Of a stretch of 64,000 nt of DNA, positions 8,115 to 17,032 are shown piece by piece. This DNA comes from Streptomyces sp. SAI-127 (GTDB lineage: Bacteria > Actinomycetota > Actinomycetes > Streptomycetales > Streptomycetaceae), in the NCBI RefSeq assembly GCF_029894425.1, contig NZ_JARXYJ010000001.1, positions 1,178,001 through 1,242,000 on the forward strand, written 5' to 3'. A program made the translations under genes and the position numbers. The notes below the pieces were generated by a model that had not been told where the DNA came from, made no database searches, and saw nothing but the letters and a program-made list of their open reading frames with translations. Position 1 is the stretch's first letter. Each line of letters starts with the position of its first letter.

Positions 8115-8747
8115 ATGCTGGTCGGGGCGGGGAAGACATGGCTTGGCATGGCCCATGTGGCGTTGCTGGCGGGTGTGCTGACGGGCTGTTCGGAGGCCGC
8201 TGAGGGGGACGACTCGAAGGCGTCCGCGCACCCGTCGGGGACCGTCGAGACAACCGGTGCGGACGACCCCGCCGTGACCAGCGGCGGCACGATCGGCGCC
8301 GCCGGTTCGGCGTGCGAGCTGCCCGTCACCTTCGACATCGCCAAGAGCTGGAAGGCGGAGGCCGTAGAGGCGCCTCTGAGTCAGGGGCCCGTCTCCTTGG
8401 CCTGCGAGATCGACGCGAAGCCTGCGGGCAACATCGGCTTCCTGCGCGTATGGGCCGGGAAATCCGGTGCCGCCGACACACGGACCGTGCTGGAGGCGTT
8501 CATCGCGGACGAGGACGGGGTGACCAAGGAGAAGTACAGCACCTTCACGGCCGGCGGTGTCTCGGGTGTGGAGGTCGAGTACCTGTACTCCAGCGAGCTC
8601 CTGGGGGAGACGAAGAAGGAGAGCGCCTTCGCCGTCACCACCGCCGACGGGCCGGTGGTCGTGCACCTCGGCGGGCTCGACACCGAGGAGCACGAGGAGA
8701 TGCTCCCGGCGTACGAGCTCGCGCGCCGCACCCTGCGCACCGCCTGA
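8115..8747 (+). CDS. Putative lipoprotein
   Basis: The 210-residue product starts at ATG 8115 with AGGGAGA upstream. A short signal peptide ends in a lipobox, GVLTGC, making Cys25 the lipidated residue. An acidic and Ser/Thr-rich linker follows (residues 26-68), then a compact domain of about 140 residues starting SACELPVTFDIAKSWKAE, with two further cysteines (SACELP and LACEID) that could form a disulfide. It is a membrane-anchored extracytoplasmic protein of unknown role. It shares a divergent promoter region with the MDMPI-fold gene and converges on the SRPBCC gene with 15 bp between them. Confidence 0.85.
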   Translation: MLVGAGKTWLGMAHVALLAGVLTGCSEAAEGDDSKASAHPSGTVETTGADDPAVTSGGTIGAAGSACELPVTFDIAKSWKAEAVEAPLSQGPVSLACEIDAKPAGNIGFLRVWAGKSGAADTRTVLEAFIADEDGVTKEKYSTFTAGGVSGVEVEYLYSSELLGETKKESAFAVTTADGPVVVHLGGLDTEEHEEMLPAYELARRTLRTA

Positions 8748-8762
8748 GCGAGGGCCGCGGCG

Positions 8763-9401
8763 TCAGGCCTCCGTACCCGTGTAGAAGGCGAGCGTCGCGG
8801 CCGTCGTCCTCGTCGCCGTCTCCGGGTCGGCGCCGGAGGCGGCGTACGCCTCGCCCCACCCTTCGCTCGAGCCGGTGATGAACGCACTGCCCTCGGGCGT
8901 GGTGTGCCAGGTCGCGGCCTCCTCCTTGCTGATACCGCCGCCCGCCAGGTGCAGGGCGAGTCCGTAGAGCCCCAGGTCCCAGCCGACTCCGACGGCACCG
9001 GGCCCGAACTGGTCCCAGAAGTCGTCCGGTACGACGGCCACGTGCTCGAGTTCGAGGACCGTGCGCTCCCCGTTCTCGGGCGTGAGGCGCACTTCGACCT
9101 CGCTGAAGCCGGGGTCGGGGCCGTACAGCCAGCTCACCCGCAGCCGCTCGGGTTCCACGCACTCGAGGATCTCGCCGCCGGCGTTGCCCTCCAGCTGGTA
9201 GCGGCCGCCGACCTTGAGCTCGCCGCTGACCGGCATGAACCAGCGCGCGATCCGTTCGGGGGAGGTCACCGCGTCCCATACGTCGGCGACCTCGGCGTCG
9301 TACGTACGGCGCAGCAGGACCGTCCGGGCCTCGCCGGTCTCGACCTGCCGGGTGCCGACCCGCCGGTGCATACGGTTGATCTCGTCGGCGATCTCACTCA
9401 T
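8763..9401 (-). CDS. SRPBCC (AHSA1-like) protein
   Basis: This 212-residue protein carries the Activator-of-Hsp90-homologue/START-like fold: LLRRTYDAEVADVWDAVTSPERIARWFMPV at residues about 28-58, a beta-sheet run GELKVGGRYQLEGNAGGEIL, then RLRVSWLYG and TVLELEHVAV and the C-terminal helix region with WDLGLYGLALHL. The fold binds hydrophobic ligands. Its start overlaps the end of the ArsR gene by 8 bp, so the pair forms a regulator-effector operon; such ArsR-SRPBCC pairs are common in actinobacteria, with the regulator controlling its own operon. Confidence 0.9.
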   Translation of the reverse strand: MSEIADEINRMHRRVGTRQVETGEARTVLLRRTYDAEVADVWDAVTSPERIARWFMPVSGELKVGGRYQLEGNAGGEILECVEPERLRVSWLYGPDPGFSEVEVRLTPENGERTVLELEHVAVVPDDFWDQFGPGAVGVGWDLGLYGLALHLAGGGISKEEAATWHTTPEGSAFITGSSEGWGEAYAASGADPETATRTTAATLAFYTGTEA

Positions 9402-9768
9402 CCTCGCTCACCTCTCCTTGTGTCCTGCGCTCGCGCTTTCCCCGCGCGAGCTCCGTCCCGAGCGCGTCGAGCCGCTGGTCCCAGAAGGCCCGGAAGCGCT
9501 CCAGCCAGGCGTCCACCTCCCGGAGCGGCGCGGTCTCGACGGCGTACAGCCGCCGGGTGCCGTCGGCGCGGACGGAGGCGAAGCCGCTGTCCCGCAGCAC
9601 CTTCAGATGCTGCGAGACGGCCGGCTGGGAGATCCCGAACTCGTCCCGGATCACGGCACTGACCTCGCCCGACGCCTGCTCCCCGGAGGCGAGCAGCTCC
9701 AATATCCGGCGCCTGACCGGATCCCCGAGTACGTCGAACGCGTGCACGCGGCCCACTATGCCACCCAT
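9394..9768 (-). CDS. ArsR-family transcriptional regulator
   Basis: I choose ATG 9768 (124 residues); GTG 9771 and GTG 9747 are alternatives, and none has a strong Shine-Dalgarno, so leaderless translation is possible. The winged helix is textbook: FDVLGDPVRRRILELLASG, then SGEVSAVIRDEFGISQPAVSQHLKVLRDSGFASVRADGTRRLYAV, with ISQPAVSQHLKVL as the recognition helix. No metal-binding cysteine motif is present, so it belongs to the non-metal group that accompanies SRPBCC proteins. The C-terminal AWLERFRAFWDQRLDAL helix is a typical dimer or ligand segment. A 6-2-6 inverted repeat directly upstream is the likely autoregulatory operator. Confidence 0.92.
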   Translation of the reverse strand: MGGIVGRVHAFDVLGDPVRRRILELLASGEQASGEVSAVIRDEFGISQPAVSQHLKVLRDSGFASVRADGTRRLYAVETAPLREVDAWLERFRAFWDQRLDALGTELARGKRERRTQGEVSEDE

Positions 9769-9776
9769 CACTTATA

Positions 9777-9790
9777 TAAGCCAAGGCTTA
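9777..9790 (-). promoter_or_regulatory. Probable ArsR operator
   Basis: TAAGCC-AA-GGCTTA is an inverted repeat with 6-bp arms, nine bases upstream of the chosen ATG, next to an AT-rich TTATATAAG that could hold the -10 element. Position and symmetry suit autorepression by the ArsR dimer. Confidence 0.65.
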
Positions 9791-9797
9791 ATGAAGA

Positions 9798-9831
9798 GTC
9801 CGGGGCCGCGGAGTGTTCCGCGGCCCCGGAC
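9798..9831 (-). terminator. Hairpin terminator
   Basis: A perfect 15-bp stem (GTCCGGGGCCGCGGA and its complement) with a GTGT loop lies 34 bp beyond the stop of the acyl-CoA oxidase gene and just before the ArsR promoter region. It would end the acyl-CoA oxidase transcript. Confidence 0.85.
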
Positions 9832-9864
9832 ATCCGCCCGCGGGTCAGGACGTGCCGGAGAGGG

Positions 9865-11667
9865 TCACGCCGGTACCACCTCGGATCGCAGCATGGGGTG
9901 GTGCGCCGTGATCTCCTCCGGCACGGCGAAGGCATCGGTGAGCGTCAGGGCGTGCGGCGCCAACGCCGCGACGGTGGCCTCCAGCACCTCCGGCAGGTAT
10001 CGGACCTGCTCGGCGGTCATCCGCTCGTGAGCGAGCAGTTCACCGCTGTGCGCGGCCACGTAACGCAGGGCGAACAGCCGGTGGAGGTGGTCCAGCAGGA
10101 GGCCCACCTGCGGGTCGGCGGCCTGCGCGGCCGCGGCGAGCAGTTCCTCGGCGGCCAGCCGGTGGACATGGGCGTCGACCAGGGACAGCGCCGCGCCGGA
10201 GGCACCGTTCCAGCGGTCGAGGGGCGAGCCGACCCGTTTCGCGCGCAGTCGCACACGGGCCCGCTCGTGACGTATTCGCTCCAGGTCCCCCATCAGGTCG
10301 TGCAGGTGGGCCGGATCGTGCAGGGACCGGGTGGCCGGTGGCACCTCGCTGAGGGGGCGCGGGGTGAAACCGCCCAGCAGCATCTCCCCCGCCGCCTTGA
10401 CCCAGATGACGGTGTTGTCGCCCTCCGCGGTGATCGTGCCCTCGTTGGCCGCGAGCTGGCCCGCGATCCCGTTGGAGAGCAACAGGCCCTGTGCGCCGCA
10501 GCGTTCCCGGCACTCGGTCATCACGGCCCGGGCCTGCCAGGTGATCCAGCCCTTGGCGATGGCCACGAGCCGCTCGGCCTCCTCCCGCTCACCTTCCGCG
10601 GCCTGCGCCCACCTCCGCACGACCCCGCGCTGCAGCAAGGTGGCGGCGTAGGTCGTGGCGAGCGCCTCGACGAGCGGGGCGTGGTGGGTGCGATGGGTGA
10701 ACAGCGGCACGCGCTGTCCGCTGGTCATGCCCGTGGTGACCCGCTGGTGGGCGTGGCGTATCGCGACGGCCAGGGCGTGCCGCGTCACCCCGAGGCTGTA
10801 GGCGCTCATGCACAGCTTGCCCATGGTGACGCGGCCGATGGAGCGCAGGAACCGCTTGCGGGGACTCCCCAGCGAGGAGACGAGCTCACCCTCGGCCGTC
10901 AGCCGGCCGTGTTCGCCCTGGAGCATGGCCGTCCGTGGCAGCCGCACCCCGTGGAAGGAGGTGGCGCAGTGATCGACCGGGCTGCTGGCCGTCTGGGGCA
11001 GCAACTCCACCTCCACGCCCGGCAGATGACGGCCGTTGGCGTCCGTCAGCGAGGTCAGGAAGAGAAAGACGCCCTGATCCTTCCCGTCGATCACCAGACG
11101 GGCGGCGACCAGGGCGTCCTTCGGGCCGCCGGCCACGGAGGTGTTGGGCATCCACTTGCGTGCCCCCCGCGTCGGTGTGGTGAGCACGAAACCACCCGTG
11201 TCCCGGTCCAGGGTCGCGGTGGTCTCCAGCTGGGGGGCGTCGTTGCCGTGCGCCTGCTCGGTGCACAGGAAGGTGCCGATGCGTTCCATCCGCAGGTACG
11301 GCCCCAAGTCCCGCCCCTCGTGGTCGTGTTCGAGAAGGCTGCCGAGGAACAGGTTGTAGTGGATGCTGGCGATCGTGGTCATGCCGGCGTCCACCACCCC
11401 GGCCCATTCGTGCAGGGCGCTCAGGGCGACGGGGTCACGGGCCAGGGCCTGCGGGTCGGGCACCGCCGCGTTCACCACCCGTAGGCGTTGATAGGACAGT
11501 TCCGTGCGCTCCTGATGCGTCAGCCCCTCGTGGTAGGCGAAGACGTCGGAGCTGAACAGGCGGCGCCACGGCTCATGGATCTCGGCATGCGTACCGAAGA
11601 GCAGATGCCGCAGTGCGAAGGTCTCGGTCAGCGGGGGGGACGTTACGGGGAGTTGAGAGGTGATCAC
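9865..11667 (-). CDS. Acyl-CoA oxidase/dehydrogenase family protein
   Basis: The 600-residue protein starts at GTG 11667. Its length and layout fit the acyl-CoA oxidase type rather than the 380-residue dehydrogenases. An N-terminal helical region is followed by the middle beta domain with RIGTFLCTEQAHGND (flavin/acyl contact, near residue 130), GARKWMPNTSVAGGPKDALVAARLV, a helical domain with MGKLCMSAYSLGVTRHALAVAIRHAHQR, and a second flavin-contact motif, AEGDNTVIWVKAAGEMLL. Oxidases of this type convert acyl-CoA to 2-enoyl-CoA with oxygen as acceptor. It stands alone, without neighbouring beta-oxidation genes. TGATCA-containing palindromes surround its start and upstream region. Confidence 0.88.
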   Translation of the reverse strand: MITSQLPVTSPPLTETFALRHLLFGTHAEIHEPWRRLFSSDVFAYHEGLTHQERTELSYQRLRVVNAAVPDPQALARDPVALSALHEWAGVVDAGMTTIASIHYNLFLGSLLEHDHEGRDLGPYLRMERIGTFLCTEQAHGNDAPQLETTATLDRDTGGFVLTTPTRGARKWMPNTSVAGGPKDALVAARLVIDGKDQGVFLFLTSLTDANGRHLPGVEVELLPQTASSPVDHCATSFHGVRLPRTAMLQGEHGRLTAEGELVSSLGSPRKRFLRSIGRVTMGKLCMSAYSLGVTRHALAVAIRHAHQRVTTGMTSGQRVPLFTHRTHHAPLVEALATTYAATLLQRGVVRRWAQAAEGEREEAERLVAIAKGWITWQARAVMTECRERCGAQGLLLSNGIAGQLAANEGTITAEGDNTVIWVKAAGEMLLGGFTPRPLSEVPPATRSLHDPAHLHDLMGDLERIRHERARVRLRAKRVGSPLDRWNGASGAALSLVDAHVHRLAAEELLAAAAQAADPQVGLLLDHLHRLFALRYVAAHSGELLAHERMTAEQVRYLPEVLEATVAALAPHALTLTDAFAVPEEITAHHPMLRSEVVPA

Positions 11668-12058
11668 AGCGGCAACGTAGTCCCAGGCACCCCCTGATCA
11701 CATCATGATCATCACCACGATTGAACACCCCCGCGTGGTGGTAGTTACCCCTTAAACGGCCTCTCTAATACCAGAAGCCTCAATCTACACAAGGGTGATT
11801 CCCCTCCCACGCCGCACTTTACGCCTGCGCATCGGAGCAACACCGGCCACCCCCCTCGGCGTGTCGCCATGGCGGGTCCGCTCGACCAAAGGCCAGGGTG
11901 GCCGCCGGGCCGGCGCGCCCGCCGACTCCAACCGCCGCCCTCGCCAGCAACCTTGACCCGTCGCGCCCCCAAATGCCATGCGAAATCCCCTCAATTGACG
12001 GAGATGGCGGGGGGGCGACGGGGCCATGCGCGCTGCGGCACCTCGGCGTGCCGGCTGA
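11668..12058. other. Intergenic region, promoter of the oxidase gene
   Basis: No gene is supported. The left part carries repeated TGATCA motifs (TGATCACATCATGATCATCA at 11695-11714, and GTGATCAC at the oxidase start codon), a plausible regulator target. The right part is GC-rich sequence beyond the end of the D-amino-acid lyase gene, with no clear hairpin of terminator quality. Confidence 0.5.
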
Positions 12059-13255
12059 TCACCACCCGCTGACGCGGCTCCAGAAGGCCTGGACGACCGG
12101 CGCGCCCGCCGTCGGCCGCGTGCCGTCGACGACGTGGTAACCGTGGTGTTGGGCCGCTGTGGCACAGGCGTGGTTGGGCAGGATGCGCAGGCGGGTGCCG
12201 ATGGGCAGATCGGGCAGGCGGGCGCCGTCGCGGGCGGTGAGGGTGCCGTGTTCCTGGCTGGCGGCCGTCATCACCAGGTCCGGGACGAGGTTTCCGTCGA
12301 GGTCGCTGACCAGCCCGTACCCCTGGTCCTGGGCCTGGGCGGCGGTGCCGCGGTCGCGCGACATGGCCATCCAGCCGCCGTCGGTGAGGATCCACCCGAA
12401 CTCGGGGCGGTGACCGATGACGGTGACGACGACCGACAGGGCGAGGTCCTCGATGCGGCAGACACCGAGGCCGGCCATCACGAGATCGAAGAACACGTAG
12501 TTGCCCGCGCGCAGTTCGGTGACCCCGGTGAGATCCTCGGCGGCATGGGCGGTGGGGGTCGAACCGACGCTGACGGTGGACACCGGCAGGCCCGCCGCGC
12601 GCAACCGCTCGGCCGCGGCGACGGCACTGTCGCGTTCGTTCCTCGCGGCCTGGCGCTGTTCCTCGGCCGTGTGGGCGAAGTAGGACTCGCCGGCGTGGGT
12701 CAACACGCCGTCCAGGCAGCCCGCCTCGTGCAGGATGCGGCCGATCTCGGGGAGCCCGGGAGCATCGGGCCTGAGGCCGCCACGGTGGCCGTCGCAGTCG
12801 ATCTCGATCTGGGTGGGGACGGCAAGCCCCGCCCGACGCGAGGCCTCGGCGACGGACTCCGCCTGCTCCGCGCTGTCCAGCAGGACGCGCAGGGTGACAC
12901 CGCGTCGCAACAGGGCGACGACACGCGGGAGTTTGTGGGGATCGATACCGACGGCGTAGGTGATGTCGGTGTAACCGCCGTCGGCGAACGCCTCCGCCTC
13001 CGCCAGGGTGGACACGGTGACCGGGCACGGCACCTCGCCATCGTGGAGAAGGGCGGCGACGTCGAGGCTCTTGGCCGTCTTCACATGGGGCCGCAGGGTG
13101 ACACCGAGCCGGCCGGCCCTGGCCGCCAGCCGTTCCACGTTGCGCCCGGCCTTGCGGACGTCGACGACGGCGAACGGAGTGTCGGGGTCGGCCAGGGTGC
13201 GCGCGGTGGCGCTCTCGGGGGTGTGCACAAGACGCCCAGGACTCGTGGGGCTCAT
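12059..13255 (-). CDS. D-threonine aldolase/D-serine dehydratase-like PLP enzyme
   Basis: I start at ATG 13255 (398 residues); the frame extends upstream without a better site. The N-terminal fold-type III barrel begins with DTPFAVVDVRKAGRNVERLAA and has the PLP-binding lysine in RPHVKTAKS (Lys59), the hallmark of the alanine-racemase-like barrel in this family. The C-terminal beta domain ends with PNHAC, the His-Cys metal pair of the D-threonine aldolase/D-serine dehydratase group. The enzyme probably cleaves or dehydrates a D-hydroxy amino acid. The gene lies 108 bp downstream of a DauR-like regulator on the same strand, supporting a D-amino-acid catabolic role. Confidence 0.87.
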   Translation of the reverse strand: MSPTSPGRLVHTPESATARTLADPDTPFAVVDVRKAGRNVERLAARAGRLGVTLRPHVKTAKSLDVAALLHDGEVPCPVTVSTLAEAEAFADGGYTDITYAVGIDPHKLPRVVALLRRGVTLRVLLDSAEQAESVAEASRRAGLAVPTQIEIDCDGHRGGLRPDAPGLPEIGRILHEAGCLDGVLTHAGESYFAHTAEEQRQAARNERDSAVAAAERLRAAGLPVSTVSVGSTPTAHAAEDLTGVTELRAGNYVFFDLVMAGLGVCRIEDLALSVVVTVIGHRPEFGWILTDGGWMAMSRDRGTAAQAQDQGYGLVSDLDGNLVPDLVMTAASQEHGTLTARDGARLPDLPIGTRLRILPNHACATAAQHHGYHVVDGTRPTAGAPVVQAFWSRVSGW

Positions 13256-13363
13256 GGGGAGATGTCCATCTTCTCTAGCAGGGCCAGGCGCAGGTACAGG
13301 TCCTGCACACAGCAGAAACACCGAGTACGGGCTGTCGCGGCGGTCATGAGGGCGTGGCGTCCT

Positions 13364-14002
13364 TCACTTGCTGTAGTTGTAGACGGTCGCCCGGGACACA
13401 CCCAGCAGATCCGCGATGGTCTGCGCGGCGTCCCGCGAGTCGAAGTACCCGTCCTGGTGCAGCTGCCGTACTAGTGCCTTCTTGTCCTGTCTGCTCAGCG
13501 ACCGGGGCGTGGCGGCGCGCTCCGCGGCCAACTCCTCCACCGTCTGCCGCAGTTCGCGCGAGTTGCGGTCCCGCAGCGTCTCCAGGGGCTGCTCGCGGTG
13601 CTCGGTCTCCGTGGCGACCAGGTTGGACAGGGCGAGCGTGACCGGCGACAGCACGGAGACGTCCAGGTTCAGGCACAGGGCCGCGACGTACTCACCCGCG
13701 GCGTTCTTGAGACCGATGGACGTGCTCTTGACGGGGCGGCCGTCGGGGAACCGGTTCGGATAGTTCTGGATGACACTCGGGTACTCCGGATCGGCGATAC
13801 GGGCCAGCCCCAGCTCGGTCGCGGAGTCCCCGACCTGACGGCCCGAGAGGTTGTTCTCGATCGCCCGGATCGCGTGCCGCGGATCCCGCAGATCGTGCAG
13901 CACCACCTCGCACAGCCCGGGGAACATCCGCCCAAGGGCGACAGCGATCTTCTCGGCCTCACCGATGAGGTGCTCGTCCGCACCGCCAACGACGCCTTCC
14001 AC
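13364..14002 (-). CDS. YheO/DauR-like regulator (PAS_6 + HTH_22)
   Basis: The 212-residue protein starts at GTG 14002. The N-terminal half (about residues 10-125) is a YheO-like PAS domain: GRMFPGLCEVVLHDLRDPRHAIRAIENNLSGRQVGD, then YPNRFPDGRPVKSTSIGLKNAAGEYVAALCLNLDVS. The last 45 residues (LSRQDKKALVRQLHQDG to LGVSRATVYNYSK) form the HTH_22 DNA-binding helix-turn-helix. In DauR of Pseudomonas this architecture represses D-arginine catabolism. Here it precedes the D-amino-acid lyase gene, so it likely senses a related amino acid and controls that gene. It is divergent from the large phosphatase gene. Confidence 0.88.
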   Translation of the reverse strand: MEGVVGGADEHLIGEAEKIAVALGRMFPGLCEVVLHDLRDPRHAIRAIENNLSGRQVGDSATELGLARIADPEYPSVIQNYPNRFPDGRPVKSTSIGLKNAAGEYVAALCLNLDVSVLSPVTLALSNLVATETEHREQPLETLRDRNSRELRQTVEELAAERAATPRSLSRQDKKALVRQLHQDGYFDSRDAAQTIADLLGVSRATVYNYSK

Positions 14003-14194
14003 AACCGGCGCTCCGTCCCGGGACTCGAATGGACTGATTGTCCAGATCTAGATTTACAGCCTAAGAGTCTGACGGGCGGTTGTCCAGCAGGGCGACCGAG
14101 GTATACATATGAGCCGCCCGGGTGCGGGCCGGTGCCCTTGTGGCGCATTCTTGCTGTGTCGCCCGCGGGACGGCGCACGGACGAGGTAGGGCCG

Positions 14195-17032
14195 ATGACT
14201 GGGAGCGTCGAGGACCCAGACCCGACGGCCGGGCGGCTGGCGGCGCTGCTGATCGACGCTTCGACGGAGGCGATCAGTGCGGCCGGCGGCCACGCCGGAG
14301 GGGTCTATCTGCGCTCCCGCACGCCCGGGCTACTGCGGCTCGCCGCCCTGTCGGGGCTGCCCGGACCGCTGTTCCGCCCCTGGTGGCGGCTGCACTCCGA
14401 CCGCCCCTTCCCCGTCGCCGACGCCTACCGGCTCGGTGTCCAGGTGGTCCTGCCGAACGCCACCGAGACCATGCGCCGCTACCCGCAGTTCGCCGCCGGA
14501 CTGCCGTTCCAGTTCGGCTCGCTCTATGTGCCCGTCGTCGGCGGTTCCACGACCTACGGTGTGCTGACCGTGCTGCGCCCGGCCGTCGCCGACGCCGCCG
14601 AGGTACTGCCCGAGCACGACCGCGTCGTGCGCCTCGCCCAGGAGCTGGGGGCGGCGCTGCGGGGGCTGGAGGAGGCGAACCCGGACCAGGTCGCCTGGGA
14701 CGGCGAGCCCGTCTGTCTGCGGCCGCCGACCGCCTCCGCGTCCTTGGGACGCGCCGGACGCTTCGCCTGGGACCCCGAGACGGCCGACATCACCCTGGAC
14801 GAGGACCTGCACACCCTCCTGGGCGTGCCGCCCAGTGAGTTCCCCGGCACCGTCGAGGCGTTCGCCGAGGCCGTGGCCCCCAGCGACGCGCACCGCATTC
14901 TGGCCACCCTGCGGGACACCGCCGCCGGCCGCCCTCCCGCTCTGCCCCTCTACCTGCGGGCCGAGGACGGCGCGCTGCGCCTGCTGGACCTGTGGAACGC
15001 CTACGAGCCGCCCGCCGCACCCGCGGTCCGGGGCGTCGTCGTGGCCCCGGGCCCCGGCCCCACCGCGGACTCGGCGGCCGACCTGCTGCCCGACGGTGTG
15101 TTCTGCGTGGACCGGCTGGGTCTGGTCGTGTACGCGAATCCGCGCGCCGCCCAGCTCCTCGGCCGTCCCCGCGCCGAGCTCGTCGGCCGCGACCTGTGGG
15201 AAGCCGTGCCCTGGCTGGGCCGTCCCGACTTCGAGGACCACCTGCGGGCGGCGCTCCTCACACCGGACCCGGTCCACTTCCATCTCGTACGCCCGCCCGC
15301 GCAGGAGTCCGAGACACGGCCGGCTGCTCAGGGCACCGGGTCACCGCTGTCCGCTCAGGGCACCGGATCACCCCTAGCCGCCCAGGACGCCGGATCACCC
15401 CTAGCCGCTCGGGACGCTGGGTCACCCCTGACCGCTCGGGACGCCGGATCACCCCTGACCGCTCGGGACGCCGGATCACCCCTGACCGCTCGGGACGCCG
15501 GATCACCCCTGACCGCTCGGGACGCCGGATCACCCCTGACCGCTCGGGACGCCGGATCACCCCTGACCGCTCGGGACGCCGGATCGCCGCGGTCCGCCCA
15601 GGACACCCGGCCACCACCGTCCGCCCAGGACGCCGAGTCCGCCCAGCCGCCGTACGAAGGCGACTTGCTCGCGCTGTCGGTGCACCCCGGTCCGGATCGG
15701 CTGACCTGCACGGTGCGGCCCGCGAGCCGGGTGAAGGACAGTCCCGAGGGGCAGGAGACCGCCGAGTTGTCCGAGACGGGCATGAGCGCGCTCGCGCCCC
15801 TGTACCGTCCGATCGCGCTGGCCATCGCCCTGACCGAGGCGGTCACCGCCCGGCAGGTGTCCGCCGTCGTGATGCGGGAGCTGCTGCCCGCGTTCGGCGG
15901 CCGTCGGCTCGCGATCTACCTCCTCCAGGAACGGCACCTCTACCTGGAATGGGAGACCGGCTTCCCCAAGGGCTTCCTCGCGCCCTTCGAGGGAGTGGAC
16001 CTGGGCACCCACCTGCCCGGCGTGGAGACCCTCACCACCGGTCGTCCGCTGTTCTTCGACTCGATGGAGCAGCTGACGGCCGCCTACCCCGGTATCCCCC
16101 TGGACGCGACCGAGGGCGCCCGGGCCTTCCTGCCGCTGATCTCCTCGGGGCGGGCGGTCGGCTCCTGCATCCTCGGCTTCGACCGGCCGCGCAGCTTCAG
16201 CACCGAGGAGCGCACGGTGCTCACCGCGCTGGCCGGTCTCATCGCCCACGCCATGGAGAAGGCACAGCGCTACGAGTCGGAGACCGCGCTCGCCCGGGGC
16301 CTGCAGCAGGCGCTCCTCCCCCGACGCCTCGCGGCCCACCCACAGCTGGAGACCACCGGGCGCTATCTGCCGGGCACCGCGGGGATGGAGGTCGGCGGCG
16401 ACTGGTACGACGTCGTCGAGTCCGGTGACGGGCTGGCCCTGGTCATCGGGGACGTCCAGGGGCACGGCGTGCAGGCGGCGGCCACCATGGGCCAGCTGCG
16501 CAGCGCGGTCAGGGCGTTCGCGCTCGGCGACCGGCCGCCGGACGAGGTCATGAGCAGCACCAACCATCTCCTCACCGACCTCGATCCCGGCCTGTTCGCC
16601 AGTTGCTGCTACATCCGGCTCGACCCCGCCACCGGGGTGGCCAGGGCCGCCCGCGCCGGCCATCCGCCGCCCCTGCTGCGCAGCCCCGACGGCCGCACCC
16701 GGGTCCTGGACCTGCCCGGCGGGGTCGTCCTCGGCGTGGACCCGAGGGCCCGCTATCCGGTGACCGAGCTCCGGATGGAACCCGGCGCGATCCTGGCGCT
16801 CTACACGGACGGGCTGGTGGAACGGCCCGGCAGCGACATCGACGAGGGGATCACCGCCCTGCGGGTGGCCCTCGCGAAGGCCGGCGCTCCGGCGGCCCGC
16901 CCGGGCGGGCGGTTCCTGGCAGGCGTGGCGGACCGGCTCACGGCGACCGCCCGGCACGCCCTGGACCGCCCGGACGACATCGCACTGCTGCTCGCCACCC
17001 GGCGCGCGGCGCCCCCGCCCCAGCCGCACTGA
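14195..17032 (+). CDS. SpoIIE-type PP2C phosphatase with GAF and PAS sensors
   Basis: A 945-residue cytoplasmic phosphatase starting at ATG 14195 after GAGGTAGGG. Order of domains: GAF-like (about 10-150), a first PAS-like segment (165-265, FAWDPETADITLDEDLHTLLG), a second PAS (285-370, GVFCVDRLGLVVYANPRAAQLLG), a low-complexity minisatellite-encoded linker (378-482), a second GAF (540-690) and a PP2C/SpoIIE domain (700-935) with the metal-binding VGGDWYDVV and GDVQGHGVQAA motifs and LYTDGLVERPG. Such enzymes dephosphorylate anti-sigma-factor antagonists in partner switching. It has no kinase domain of its own. Its 3' end, including the stop, is tandemly duplicated downstream. Confidence 0.92.
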   Translation: MTGSVEDPDPTAGRLAALLIDASTEAISAAGGHAGGVYLRSRTPGLLRLAALSGLPGPLFRPWWRLHSDRPFPVADAYRLGVQVVLPNATETMRRYPQFAAGLPFQFGSLYVPVVGGSTTYGVLTVLRPAVADAAEVLPEHDRVVRLAQELGAALRGLEEANPDQVAWDGEPVCLRPPTASASLGRAGRFAWDPETADITLDEDLHTLLGVPPSEFPGTVEAFAEAVAPSDAHRILATLRDTAAGRPPALPLYLRAEDGALRLLDLWNAYEPPAAPAVRGVVVAPGPGPTADSAADLLPDGVFCVDRLGLVVYANPRAAQLLGRPRAELVGRDLWEAVPWLGRPDFEDHLRAALLTPDPVHFHLVRPPAQESETRPAAQGTGSPLSAQGTGSPLAAQDAGSPLAARDAGSPLTARDAGSPLTARDAGSPLTARDAGSPLTARDAGSPLTARDAGSPLTARDAGSPRSAQDTRPPPSAQDAESAQPPYEGDLLALSVHPGPDRLTCTVRPASRVKDSPEGQETAELSETGMSALAPLYRPIALAIALTEAVTARQVSAVVMRELLPAFGGRRLAIYLLQERHLYLEWETGFPKGFLAPFEGVDLGTHLPGVETLTTGRPLFFDSMEQLTAAYPGIPLDATEGARAFLPLISSGRAVGSCILGFDRPRSFSTEERTVLTALAGLIAHAMEKAQRYESETALARGLQQALLPRRLAAHPQLETTGRYLPGTAGMEVGGDWYDVVESGDGLALVIGDVQGHGVQAAATMGQLRSAVRAFALGDRPPDEVMSSTNHLLTDLDPGLFASCCYIRLDPATGVARAARAGHPPPLLRSPDGRTRVLDLPGGVVLGVDPRARYPVTELRMEPGAILALYTDGLVERPGSDIDEGITALRVALAKAGAPAARPGGRFLAGVADRLTATARHALDRPDDIALLLATRRAAPPPQPH
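15326..15640 (+). repeat. In-frame 27-bp minisatellite inside the phosphatase gene
   Basis: Eleven full 27-bp units plus one partial encode repeats of nine residues (ARDAGSPLT and variants). Units beginning at 15434, 15461, 15488, 15515 and 15542 are identical; outer units are diverged (AQGTGSPLS, AQDTRPPPS). The unit length is a multiple of three, so gain or loss of units keeps the reading frame and only changes linker length between the PAS and GAF domains. Confidence 0.97.

Noticed and set aside
11745..12165. Short frames between the acyl-CoA oxidase and D-amino-acid lyase genes
   Set aside because: No ribosome sites, shadow-like composition, and overlap with the lyase 3' end.
15326..15640. 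Regular repeats that might be taken for a CRISPR array
   Set aside because: Units are head-to-tail without spacers, lie inside a conserved coding frame, and no cas genes are present.
15557..17029. Long open frame of 490 codons on the minus strand
   Set aside because: It mirrors the SpoIIE phosphatase gene, whose catalytic motifs are unmistakable; the mirror translation has no domain character.
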